From DASZTU01 sp035493835 (GTDB taxonomy: Bacteria > Pseudomonadota > Alphaproteobacteria > Rhizobiales > Devosiaceae), in the NCBI GenBank assembly GCA_035493835.1, contig DATJHO010000123.1:1-19909 (forward strand): a stretch of DNA of 19,909 nt, read 5' to 3'. Shown here piece by piece: positions 8,309-15,473 of this stretch. Both the position numbers and the translations under genes were made by a program. The notes beneath the pieces are model-generated. The model did no database searches, was not told the origin of the DNA, and saw nothing but the letters and a program-made list of their open reading frames with translations. Position 1 is the first letter of the stretch. Each line of letters begins with the position of its first letter.

Positions 8309-8793
8309 CCGTCCCCGGCCCCCTCACCCACCTGAACGCCAAGGGGGAAGCGCACATTGTCGATATCGGCGACAAGACGGCGACCCATCGCCGCGGCGTC
8401 GCGCGGGCCCGCCTCGAGGCCAAGCCCGAGACGATCGCCGCGATCCTGGGCGGCACGCTGAAGAAGGGCGATGCCCTCGCGGTCGCCCGGATCGCCGGCA
8501 TCATGGCCGCCAAGAAAACCGCCGACCTCATTCCGCTCTGCCACCCGATTGCGCTCACCAAGGTCGAAGTCGAGATCACGCCTGACGGCGACTCACTCGT
8601 CGTCGTCGCGACCGCTGAGACGACCGACCGGACCGGCGTCGAGATGGAAGCGCTGACCGCTGCGTCCGTCGCCGCCTTGACGCTCTACGACATGGCCAAG
8701 GCGATGGATCGCGGCATGCGCGTGACCGGCCTCGAACTGGTGGAGAAATCCGGCGGCAAGTCCGGTGATTTCAAGCGGGGGACTGAAGGATGA
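8305..8793 (+). CDS. moaC: Cyclic pyranopterin monophosphate synthase
   Basis: MoaC carries out the second half of the first step of molybdenum cofactor synthesis, forming cyclic pyranopterin monophosphate from the MoaA product. The 162-residue protein has the family motifs LCHPI (78-82), GVEMEALTA (from 111) and LYDMAKAMD (from 127), which form the active site of the hexamer. ATGA overlaps join it to trpC upstream and moeA downstream. moaA is not in the window. The trpC-moaC-moeA order is conserved in many alphaproteobacteria. Confidence 0.96.
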   Translation: MTVPGPLTHLNAKGEAHIVDIGDKTATHRRGVARARLEAKPETIAAILGGTLKKGDALAVARIAGIMAAKKTADLIPLCHPIALTKVEVEITPDGDSLVVVATAETTDRTGVEMEALTAASVAALTLYDMAKAMDRGMRVTGLELVEKSGGKSGDFKRGTEG

Positions 8794-9986
8794 TCTCGGT
8801 CGATGACGCCCTGTCGCGAATTTTTGCCCTGCTGCCGGCCGAGCCAACTGCCGAAACCCTGTCGTTGACCGAGGCAGCCGGACGCGTGCTGGCGGCGCCG
8901 CTCACTGCCGGCCATAACCAGCCGCCTTTCGATGCAAGCGCCATGGACGGCTACGCCGTGCGGAGCGCAGACGTGGCGTCCGGCCACCCCCAGCGGCTCA
9001 TCGGCACATCGCAGGCGGGCCAGCGCTTTTCCGGCATGATGACCGCTGGCCAGTGCGTCCGCATCTTTACCGGTGCGCCACTGCCGATCGGCGCTGATGC
9101 GGTGATCATGCAGGAGGATGCCGTCGCCAACGGCGCCGAGATCACTTTCAGCACGGCGCCCTCGCCGGGGGAGCACATCCGTCCGGTGGGCGGCGTCTTT
9201 GCCGACGGCGATACCCTGCTGCCTTCGGGAACGCTGCTGACGCCCGCTCGAGTCGCCCTGGCCGCCGCCGCAAACCGCCCCAAGGTTTTGGTGGCACGAC
9301 GCCCCCGCCTCTCGCTCGTTACCACCGGCGACGAACTTGTGCCGGTCGGCAGACGGCCCGGTCCCGATCAGATCGTATCCTCCAATAGCTACGCGCTCAG
9401 CCCGCTATTTGCGCCTCTTTGCGAGTCGATCAGCGATCTCGGCATCGTTCGCGACGACCTCGGGATCTTGACCACCGCGCTGGACCGGGCACTGAGCGGG
9501 GACATCGACATTCTGGTGACGACGGGCGGCGCCAGCGTGGGAGAGCGCGACTACCTGCAACAGGCGCTCCTCGATCTCGGCGTCGAGCTGGATTTCTGGA
9601 AGATCTCGATGCGGCCCGGCAAGCCGCTGATGTTCGGCACCAAGGGCAAGACGCTGATTTTCGGGCTGCCGGGCAATCCGGTTTCGGCGTTCGTCACCGC
9701 GACCGTCATCGTGCTGCCGACCCTGAGAAAGCTCCTGGGTCAGCCGGATCCGTTCGGCACCCGCTACCGGCTTCCCCTCGCCGCCCCCCTGCCCGCCAAT
9801 GGCATCCGTCGGCACTTCCTGCGCGCCCGGCTAGAACCGGCGCCCGGCGGCACCGAGGTGATGCCCCTCGCCGAGGTCGACAGCGGCCATCTCGCCTCGC
9901 TCGCCACCGCCGACGGGCTCATCATCCAGCCCGAGAACGATCCGGGCATGGCTGCCGGCACGGTGGTCGATTTCATTCCGCTGTGA
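8790..9986 (+). CDS. moeA: Molybdopterin molybdotransferase
   Basis: MoeA inserts molybdate into adenylylated molybdopterin, the last common step of molybdenum cofactor synthesis. The 398-residue protein has the normal MoeA layout: MDGYAVR at 52-58, TGAPLPIGADAVI at about 94-106, VTTGDELV at about 177-184, the MoCF-fold motif VTTGGASVGERDY at about 243-255, and MRPGKPLMFG then GLPGNPVSA near 274-300, followed by the small C-terminal beta domain. The ATG overlaps the moaC stop as ATGA. It is the last gene of the operon. The next gene downstream is convergent, and in related genomes lexA often comes here instead. Confidence 0.96.
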   Translation: MISVDDALSRIFALLPAEPTAETLSLTEAAGRVLAAPLTAGHNQPPFDASAMDGYAVRSADVASGHPQRLIGTSQAGQRFSGMMTAGQCVRIFTGAPLPIGADAVIMQEDAVANGAEITFSTAPSPGEHIRPVGGVFADGDTLLPSGTLLTPARVALAAAANRPKVLVARRPRLSLVTTGDELVPVGRRPGPDQIVSSNSYALSPLFAPLCESISDLGIVRDDLGILTTALDRALSGDIDILVTTGGASVGERDYLQQALLDLGVELDFWKISMRPGKPLMFGTKGKTLIFGLPGNPVSAFVTATVIVLPTLRKLLGQPDPFGTRYRLPLAAPLPANGIRRHFLRARLEPAPGGTEVMPLAEVDSGHLASLATADGLIIQPENDPGMAAGTVVDFIPL

Positions 9987-10007
9987 TCATGCGTTGGGTC
10001 TGTGGCC

Positions 10008-10030
10008 CATGGTTCGACAGGCTCACCATG
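10008..10030. repeat. Short intergenic palindromic repeat (family common in alphaproteobacteria)
   Basis: CATGGT (10008-10013) and ACCATG (10025-10030) flank TCGACAGGCTC. This motif, with flanking GG after it, is one I recognise as recurring between genes in many alphaproteobacterial genomes. It lies 22 bp after moeA. Whether it is dispersed in this genome cannot be seen from one window. Confidence 0.5.
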
Positions 10031-10125
10031 AGGTGGGGATTATTGCCCGAGAGCGTGCTCGCGGCCGCCACGCCCGCCCCCAACAATCGGACGCACTTCG
10101 TCTTGGCGCCGATTTCGTAATGGGC

Positions 10126-10219
10126 CCGTCATGCCCCGGCTTGTCCGGGGCATCCAGGGCAACGAACACGACCGCAGCTTGGGGGGCCTGGATTGCCCGG
10201 ACAAGCCGGGCAATGACGG
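10126..10219. repeat. Inverted pair of REP-like units (BIME-like element) between convergent genes
   Basis: Two 33-bp arms, 10126-10158 and 10187-10219, are reverse complements at 29 of 33 positions, with a 28-bp spacer. Each arm is also a palindrome by itself, around CTTGT or its complement: GCCCCGG/CCGGGGC in the left arm, TTGCCCGG/CCGGGCAA when the right arm is read in reverse. All four mismatches between arms fall in these inner stems and are compensatory, so each arm keeps its own hairpin. The element lies between moeA and the leftward ATPase gene, where it could end both transcripts. Confidence 0.75.
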
Positions 10220-10269
10220 TGCTGGGGGAACGGCATTGCTCGACAACTGATGCCCCAACCAATGACCCG

Positions 10270-11046
10270 CTACACGAACGCCGCCTCGCCCCCGGCCGTA
10301 ACGCCGGTAATCATCGCCACCACGTCATTGCCGGTGGTCTTGTCGCGATCGAGTGCCCCCACGATCCGGCCGCGCCGAAAAACCCAGATGCGGTCGACGA
10401 GGTCCAGCACCTGCCGAAGGTTGTGGCTGACGAGGATCAGCGGAATGCCCCGCGCCTTGAGCCGGCGGATGATGTTTTCAACCTGCGCCGTTTCCTGGAC
10501 GCCCAGCGCCGCCGTGGGCTCATCCATGATGATGAGCTTTGAGGCAAAGCTCGCCGCACGGCTGATCGCCACGCACTGGCGCTGCCCGCCGGACATGTTG
10601 CGCATCTTGGCCCGGAGATCCGGAATTTTCACCCCTGTGGTGTTGAGCGCATCCTTGGCGCGGGCCAGCATCAGCCGCTCGTTGAGCACGCTGAACGGCC
10701 CGAGGTTGAAATAGACCTTTTCGCGCCCGAGAAAGAGATTGGAGGGGATATCGAGGTCGTCGGCCAGCGCCAGGTTCTGGAACACGGTTTCAATCCCGAC
10801 ATTGCGGGCCTCGATCGGGTTCTTGAATGCTACCTCGCGGCCTTCGAAAAAAATCTTTCCTGCAGTCGGCTGCTCGACGCCGGTGATCTGGCGCACGAAG
10901 GTCGATTTGCCGGCGCCGTTGTCGCCAACGATCGCCACGTGTTCGCCCTCGCGGAGTTCGAAATCCGCCGCCTCGAGCGCCCGCACGCCGCCATAGTGCT
11001 TGGTCAGGCCTTCAGTCCTGAGAACGATCCCTCTGTCGTCGCCCAT
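10270..11046 (-). CDS. Sugar/cyclitol ABC transporter, ATP-binding protein (single domain)
   Basis: The ATPase that drives an importer of the ribose/fructose (CUT2) class. The 258-residue protein has one ABC domain, like FrcA, unlike the two-domain RbsA. Motifs: Walker A GDNGAGKST at 41-49, Q-loop Gln90, signature MSGGQ at 151-155 (Met in place of the usual Leu), Walker B LIIMDEPT at 171-178 and the switch His208. The D-loop region reads ALGVQE, as in FrcA-type proteins. The ATG at 11046 has AGAGGAG upstream. It begins 12 bp after the permease stop and is the last gene of the leftward operon. Confidence 0.93.
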   Translation of the reverse strand: MGDDRGIVLRTEGLTKHYGGVRALEAADFELREGEHVAIVGDNGAGKSTFVRQITGVEQPTAGKIFFEGREVAFKNPIEARNVGIETVFQNLALADDLDIPSNLFLGREKVYFNLGPFSVLNERLMLARAKDALNTTGVKIPDLRAKMRNMSGGQRQCVAISRAASFASKLIIMDEPTAALGVQETAQVENIIRRLKARGIPLILVSHNLRQVLDLVDRIWVFRRGRIVGALDRDKTTGNDVVAMITGVTAGGEAAFV

Positions 11047-11058
11047 CGCTCCTCTCCT

Positions 11059-12084
11059 CTAGATCCGGCCGCGCAGGCGCTGGCGATAGACATCCTGGAC
11101 CACCGCGCCGACGATGATGATGCCCTTGATGATCTCCTGGTAAAACGCATCGACCCTGAGGAAGGTGAACCCGGACGTGATCACCCCGAAGATCAAGGCC
11201 CCCAAAACCGTGCCGGTGATCGAGCCCCGGCCGCCCGCAAGCGATGTGCCGCCGATCACGGCCATGGCGATGGCATCGAGTTCGTAGCCGAAACCCATCC
11301 CCGCCTGCGCCGTCAGGTTACGCGACGAGACGACGATGGCGGCGACCGCCGCAAGCAGCCCGGCGATGGCATAAACCAGCACCAGATGGCGCTCGACATT
11401 GATGCCCGAAACCCGCGCCGCGTTCTCATTGGAGCCGATGGCGTAGGTACGCTTGCCGTAGAGCGTGTAGCGCAGGATCAGCTGGAAGATGATCGCGATG
11501 ACGAGGAAGATCAGCACCGGCCGGAAGCCCGCGCCAATCGCGGCATAGGCGTCGGTCGGGAACGATACCGGCTTGCCCTTTGTGTACCAGTCGGCGACGC
11601 CGCGGGCGCTGACCATCATGCCGAGCGTCGCGATGAAGGCCGGGATTTTTGTGTAGGCGATCAGCAATCCGTTGATGAGCCCCGCAACCAGCCCGCAGGC
11701 AAGACCGACGAGGATCGGCACGATGACGGGCAAATCGGTCAGGGTTGGATAGACGGCCCGGGCATAGGTGCTGGTCTGCGCAAAGCTCATGGCGATCATG
11801 GCCGATGCGCTGACGACAGATCCCGAGGAAAGATCGATGCCGCCGGTGATGATCACCTGCGTGACCCCGACCGCGATGATCCCGACGATTGCCACCTGCA
11901 GGATCATGATCTGCAGCCGTGCCGGGTTGGCAAGAAAGCTCTGCCCCTGCAATGTCCAACCCAAAATCTCGAAGATGGCGGCAATGACCACCAGCCCGAT
12001 GAAGATGTTGAGTTCGGGAGGCCAGGTCCGCCGTCGCGCATTGGCGGACGGCGTTTCCTTCACGACCCCCGCGACTTCGGCCAT
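11059..12084 (-). CDS. Sugar/cyclitol ABC transporter, permease
   Basis: Inner-membrane channel subunit of the same importer, of the BPD_transp_2 family (RbsC/FrcC-like), 341 residues. A cytoplasmic N-terminus of about 25 residues is followed by many hydrophobic segments. Family motifs are present: GGIDLSSGS, TYAIGSNENAARVSGI in the loop that contacts the ATPase, and AVIGGTSLAGGRGSI. One permease gene implies a homodimer. The ATG at 12084 is preceded by a strong GGAGGAG. A stem-loop lies between it and the binding-protein gene. Confidence 0.93.
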   Translation of the reverse strand: MAEVAGVVKETPSANARRRTWPPELNIFIGLVVIAAIFEILGWTLQGQSFLANPARLQIMILQVAIVGIIAVGVTQVIITGGIDLSSGSVVSASAMIAMSFAQTSTYARAVYPTLTDLPVIVPILVGLACGLVAGLINGLLIAYTKIPAFIATLGMMVSARGVADWYTKGKPVSFPTDAYAAIGAGFRPVLIFLVIAIIFQLILRYTLYGKRTYAIGSNENAARVSGINVERHLVLVYAIAGLLAAVAAIVVSSRNLTAQAGMGFGYELDAIAMAVIGGTSLAGGRGSITGTVLGALIFGVITSGFTFLRVDAFYQEIIKGIIIVGAVVQDVYRQRLRGRI

Positions 12085-12098
12085 CGTCTCCTCCTTCA

Positions 12099-12128
12099 GG
12101 GCGCGGCGTTCTTTCGACGCCTGCGCCC
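12099..12128 (-). other. Stem-loop between the binding-protein and permease genes
   Basis: GGGCG and GGCGT on the left pair with ACGCC and CGCCC on the right, with a small internal bulge and a seven-base loop (12110-12116). It lies directly upstream of the permease ribosome-binding site and has no T-run. Such hairpins after the binding-protein gene often protect that part of the mRNA and raise its level above the rest. That role is inferred here. Confidence 0.45.
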
Positions 12129-12164
12129 AACGCTTGCATTATGCGCCTATCCGAGGCTGCCGGC

Positions 12165-13124
12165 TCAGTTCTTGCTCATGTACTGGTCCATGTTCTCGGG
12201 CGTAACGAGCTGGAACGGCACCCAGACGGCCTTCTCGACCTTCTGGCCCTTGGTCAGCGCCAGCGCCGTATCGACGGCACCCTTCCCCTGTCCGGCGGCG
12301 TCCTGGAACACCGTCACCTTGAGGTCGCCGGCCTTCATCGAGGCAAGCGCATCCTGCGTCGCGTCGATCCCGCCGATGATCACGCTCTTGGTGTCCATGC
12401 CCGCGGCCTTCATGGCCTGGATCGCCCCGATCGCCATCTCGTCATTGTTGGATACGACGGCATCGAACTTGGTGCCGGCCGTCAGCCAGTTCGCCATCAG
12501 GCTCTGGGCTTGGTCGCGCTGATAATTCGCCGTCTGCTGATCGATGACCTTCATGAAGCTGCAGTCGGGCGTGCCGATCACGTCGTGCACATCCTGCGTA
12601 CGCTGCCGGGCCGACTGGTTATCCAGCTTGCCTTCGATGATGTAGATGTCGGCGCCGCTGCCCTTGCCCGCGCCCTTCAGCAGCTTGCAGACCTGCTTGG
12701 CTTCGAGCGTGCCGGAATCCGTCTCGTTCGAGCCCACGAAGGACTGATTTGCGGGCAGCGTATCGAGATTGACCGGCTGGCGGTTGACATAGACCAGCGG
12801 GATGTTGGCGTCGGCCGCCAGCTTGCTCATCGCCGCCGTTGCGTCGGTATCCACCGGATTGACGATGATGGCATCGACCTTGGATGCGGCGAAGTTCTGG
12901 ATTTGGCTGAGTTGCTTGTTCACGTCGTCCCCGGCGTCCTCGACCTGCAGGGTCGTGTCGGGCACCGTCTTGGCATAGTCGATCATGCCGTTGCGCAGCA
13001 CGGTCAGGAAGTTGTCGTCGAACTGGGCCATGGTGACCCCGATTGTGGCGGCAGAAGCCGCCCCGGTCATCGCCGGGCCCGCGAGCAGCGCGCCCAACAG
13101 GCCCGCCAATAGAAGCTTTTTCAT
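12165..13124 (-). CDS. Periplasmic sugar/cyclitol-binding protein
   Basis: The 319-residue substrate-binding subunit of the importer, of the Peripla_BP_4 (ribose-binding-like) fold. A Sec signal peptide covers about residues 1-25 (MKKLLLAG, hydrophobic core, ASA before the mature ATIGVTMAQFDD). Typical features are the ligand-side motifs VDAIIVNPVDTDA, VYVNRQP, DAVVSNNDEMAIGA and IGGIDATQDAL. The sequence resembles rhizobial binding proteins annotated for myo-inositol or related sugars, from memory. With an IolI-like gene next door, a cyclitol is a reasonable substrate, but it is not proven. The ATG has GAGGAGGAG upstream. Confidence 0.92.
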   Translation of the reverse strand: MKKLLLAGLLGALLAGPAMTGAASAATIGVTMAQFDDNFLTVLRNGMIDYAKTVPDTTLQVEDAGDDVNKQLSQIQNFAASKVDAIIVNPVDTDATAAMSKLAADANIPLVYVNRQPVNLDTLPANQSFVGSNETDSGTLEAKQVCKLLKGAGKGSGADIYIIEGKLDNQSARQRTQDVHDVIGTPDCSFMKVIDQQTANYQRDQAQSLMANWLTAGTKFDAVVSNNDEMAIGAIQAMKAAGMDTKSVIIGGIDATQDALASMKAGDLKVTVFQDAAGQGKGAVDTALALTKGQKVEKAVWVPFQLVTPENMDQYMSKN

Positions 13125-13207
13125 TTTCTCCTCCTCATTGGGCGTCCGGCGCCGCCCTTGTTTTGCCGGAGGCCCCCCTCTCCCCGAGGAGCCCTTCTAG
13201 TGCTCCT

Positions 13208-14050
13208 CTAAGCCGCCTCCCGCATGAGCTCGACTTGAATGTATCCGATGCTCTCGCGGATCGCTGTCGCGGGGTCCGCCAATTGGCGGAGCGCTGGTGC
13301 GAATGGCTCGAACGAGACCGGGCCGGCATAGCCGGCGCCGAACAGTCGCCGTAATTGCTCGATGTTGCCGATGCGGTCCTTCGGGCCGACCAGCACGCGA
13401 TGGTCGTCTCGCATGGCGGCATCCGACAGGCTCGTGTCCTCCACGCCAGAAATATGGACGAGCCCGGTTGCCTGCGGAAAGATCTCCTCCTCGCCCGCCA
13501 GATGATGGTGGAAGGTGTCATGCGTGAGCCGGAAGCTCTGCTCGCCCCCGACGGCCCGAATGGCCTCCACCGCCTCGCGCTTCGAGCGCAACGAACTGCT
13601 CTCGAACCCGAGCGGCTCGACGAGGCCGACGATGCCATGATCCTCGAGTATGGGCGTCAGGGCAGCCAGCGCCGCCGTGAGACTGGATTGGCGTCTGCCC
13701 TCTTCACGGCCGCTGCCGTCATTGGTTGGCACCAGGATCAAGGCCTTTGCGCCACATTCACGCCCATAGGCGGCCAGCATCCTGGCCTCGGCTTCGCGCC
13801 CGGGCGTCCACTCGTTGAAGCGTTGCAGGGCGTTGATGGTGAGGATCGTGACCCCGGCGCTCTCGGCGAAACTTCGGACGACGCTCGGAGGCGTCCCGTC
13901 GAGTATTGCGTTGCCGCCGATGTCGTTGCGGATTTCGACCCCATCGAGGCCAACCGACCTGGCCAACGAGAAGTAAGCGCGCAGCGTCAGCTGCGGCGCC
14001 ACCATGTGGTTAAGTGCGAAACGAAGGCGCGATCTGCTTACCCCAGGCAA
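13208..14050 (-). CDS. IolI-like TIM-barrel sugar-phosphate isomerase/epimerase (TTG start)
   Basis: A 280-residue AP_endonuc_2-type barrel. It resembles B. subtilis IolI (inosose isomerase) in motif order: FALNH in strand 1, LTINALQRFNEW, LILVPTND, then the metal ligands Glu145 (VEPLGFES), Asp178 (THDTFHHH), His199 (VHIS) and Glu248 (FEPF). The start is a TTG at 14050, with GGGAGG at a normal distance upstream. The first ATG, at 14005, would remove strand 1 and is rejected. It is first in the operon with the importer genes, 83 bp before the binding protein, so it probably acts on the imported compound. Other isomerase or epimerase reactions in this broad family remain possible. Confidence 0.85.
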   Translation of the reverse strand: MPGVSRSRLRFALNHMVAPQLTLRAYFSLARSVGLDGVEIRNDIGGNAILDGTPPSVVRSFAESAGVTILTINALQRFNEWTPGREAEARMLAAYGRECGAKALILVPTNDGSGREEGRRQSSLTAALAALTPILEDHGIVGLVEPLGFESSSLRSKREAVEAIRAVGGEQSFRLTHDTFHHHLAGEEEIFPQATGLVHISGVEDTSLSDAAMRDDHRVLVGPKDRIGNIEQLRRLFGAGYAGPVSFEPFAPALRQLADPATAIRESIGYIQVELMREAA

Positions 14051-14112
14051 GTTTCCGTCCTCCCGGCGGCCGCCTTACCTTAGATAACTCAAGATGAAGC
14101 ATTGCTCAGCTC

Positions 14113-14137
14113 AATGTCAACGCAGAATGTCTGTTCC
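14113..14137 (-). promoter_or_regulatory. Near-match EcfG-type promoter for the IolI/transporter operon
   Basis: On the minus strand GGAAC (14137-14133) is followed after 16 bases by CATT (14116-14113), one mismatch from the EcfG consensus GGAAC-N16/17-CGTT. It ends 62 bp before the TTG start codon. A match this weak can arise by chance. Confidence 0.3.
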
Positions 14138-14233
14138 ATTTACATTGCGAAATCATGGACGTTTTTTTGAAACAGGAAGAATGTCGCCCTCTCGACCGTG
14201 CGCAGAGCACTCCGTTGATCGGCAAGCTAGTTG

Positions 14234-14250
14234 GATCTGATTTGCAGATC
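14234..14250. repeat. 17-bp inverted repeat upstream of the ligase promoter
   Basis: GATCTG and CAGATC are exact inverted copies around ATTTG, 40 bp upstream of the EcfG-type -35 element. It may be an operator half-site pair or chance; no regulator is recognised. Confidence 0.3.
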
Positions 14251-14289
14251 TGTGTACCTCCAGCGATCGCAAGTGGCGGCCTGCCTGCT

Positions 14290-14314
14290 GGAACAAATCC
14301 CCTCAGCCTCCGTT
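14290..14314 (+). promoter_or_regulatory. Exact EcfG (general stress response) promoter for the ligase gene
   Basis: GGAAC (14290-14294), 16 bases, then CGTT (14311-14314) match the alphaproteobacterial EcfG consensus at every defined position. Transcription would begin about 7-10 bases later, leaving a leader of about 30 bases before the ATG at 14351. This also rules out the TTG at 14231 as start, since it lies upstream of the promoter. Confidence 0.65.
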
Positions 14315-14350
14315 ATCCCGCGTGACGAGTCTTGTCGTGAGTTCGGCAAA

Positions 14351-15358
14351 ATGGAGTTGGCTGATTACGATCTCCCCCCGGGCAAGCGTCCAAAGCAGAG
14401 CCGTCAGGCCCTAGTTCCCCCTCCCGCTTTCCGGCCCTTTCAGCAGGCAACACTGGCGGCCCATGTGCCGCCGGGCCGAGGCTGGCTGTTCGAGATGGAG
14501 TATGACGGCTTTCGTTGCATGGCGGCGCTCAGCGGCCCGCAGGTGCGGCTTTATGCCGAGGCCGGCGAGGACTGGACGGGGAGGTTCGGCTCGGTCGTCC
14601 CTGCGCTTGCTGGATTGACCAAGGGAACAATGCTGATCGACGGCTTGGTCTGCGCCTTCGACGAAAACGGACACAGCTCCCTTTCCGAGCTGAAGCGCGC
14701 GCTCGCCGGCGAGGCGCCGATCACATTCGTCGCCTTCGACCTGCTCGAGCAGAACGGGCAAGATCTTACCGGCCTTCCGCTCGCCGAGCGCAAGCAGCGT
14801 CTCGAGGAAATCATCGGCGATCAGGACGAGCGATCGCCGCTTCACTACTCACAGCATATCGAAGGCGACGGCGCGTCGGTCTTCAGGGTGATGTGCAATG
14901 GCGGCTTCGAGGGCGTACTGGCCAAGCGCTCAGCTTCCACCTACCGCCCCGGCAAGCGGTCCCCCGACTGGCTCAAGATCAAATGTGCGCAGCGGCAGGA
15001 ATTCGTCGTTCTCGGATGGCGCTCGCCGGAAACCCGCGAGACCGTGCGTTCGCTGTTCCTTGGCAGCTACGAAGACGGCAAGCTGGTCTATCGCGGCCAG
15101 GTGGGAGTCGGATTGAGCGACAAGGACCGGGGCGATCTCCTTGCCATCCTGAAGCCGATCCAGACGGGCGAGAGACGCCGGCCCGTCACCGGGGTGCCGC
15201 GCGCGGAGGCGCGTATCGCACATTGGGTCGAGCCTCGACTGGTGGCCGAAGTCACCTACACCGATGTCGCCCCCGACGGTCAATTGCGCCACCCCTCCTT
15301 CCGCGGCATTCGCCAGGACAAGGACCCGCTCGACTCGATGCTGCGGCCCGACGGCTAA
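14351..15358 (+). CDS. LigD-type ATP-dependent DNA ligase homologue lacking the catalytic lysine
   Basis: A 335-residue protein with the two domains of a LigD-type ligase: nucleotidyltransferase (about 25-215) and OB fold (about 225-330). Recognisable motifs include WTGRF, FVAFDLLEQNGQDL, FEGVLAKR, YRPGKRSPDWLKIKC and, in the OB fold, VYRGQVGVGLS and PSFRGIRQDKDP. Motif I, normally E-x-K-x-DG, reads FEMEYDGFR: residue 50 is Glu (GAG, 14498-14500) where the lysine that forms the AMP adduct belongs. The usual Glu of the DGE motif is Leu99 (IDGLV). The frame is otherwise intact. Known LigD ligases seal breaks in non-homologous end joining with Ku; no Ku, polymerase or nuclease domain is present. 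It may be an inactive relative with a binding or structural role. The ATG at 14351 fits the EcfG-type promoter. Confidence 0.85.
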   Translation: MELADYDLPPGKRPKQSRQALVPPPAFRPFQQATLAAHVPPGRGWLFEMEYDGFRCMAALSGPQVRLYAEAGEDWTGRFGSVVPALAGLTKGTMLIDGLVCAFDENGHSSLSELKRALAGEAPITFVAFDLLEQNGQDLTGLPLAERKQRLEEIIGDQDERSPLHYSQHIEGDGASVFRVMCNGGFEGVLAKRSASTYRPGKRSPDWLKIKCAQRQEFVVLGWRSPETRETVRSLFLGSYEDGKLVYRGQVGVGLSDKDRGDLLAILKPIQTGERRRPVTGVPRAEARIAHWVEPRLVAEVTYTDVAPDGQLRHPSFRGIRQDKDPLDSMLRPDG

Positions 15359-15382
15359 GCACTTAGGCTCAAGGCGGGTTGG

Positions 15383-15407
15383 GGAACCGGGGCCGCGCAA
15401 TAACATT
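15383..15407 (+). promoter_or_regulatory. Near-match EcfG-type promoter for the three-gene envelope cluster
   Basis: GGAAC (15383-15387), 16 bases, then CATT (15404-15407): one mismatch to GGAAC-N16/17-CGTT. It lies 25 bp after the ligase stop and 66 bp before the next ATG. The same CATT variant is seen upstream of the transporter operon. Confidence 0.4.
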
Positions 15408-15473
15408 GAATAAGTGCGCTCGTTTCCAATCGGCGTTCACGATCAGGAAAGCGCTCGCCAGAAGGAGAGCCCG

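Larger units (their letters stand above)
14051..14350. other. 300-bp divergent intergenic region
   Basis: Lies between the leftward transporter operon and the rightward ligase gene. It holds a possible EcfG-type promoter on each strand (14113-14137 minus, 14290-14314 plus), a T7 run near 14163, and a 6-bp inverted repeat with 5-bp spacer (GATCTG 14234-14239, CAGATC 14245-14250). A TTGACA on the minus strand at 14120-14115 has no good -10 box 16-18 bp away. No convincing gene is seen. Confidence 0.6.

Noticed and set aside
10220..10269. Terminator hairpin just after the ATPase gene
   Set aside because: The GGGGCAT/ATGCC pairing is interrupted by a bulge and has no T-run. The REP pair next to it is a better candidate for transcript ends.
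10939..12522. 527-codon plus-strand open frame, and another at 12141-13112
   Set aside because: Antisense to the well-supported ATPase, permease and binding-protein genes. Composition is Asp/Arg/His-rich, typical of a complementary-strand shadow.
14092..14120. Sigma70 promoter with TTGACA upstream of the IolI-like gene
   Set aside because: The -35 is perfect, but the hexamers 16-18 bp downstream match TATAAT at no more than three positions.
14231..14350. TTG at 14231 as the ligase start (40 extra residues)
   Set aside because: It lies upstream of the exact EcfG-type promoter, the added residues lack ligase resemblance, and an ATG at 14351 fits the promoter position.
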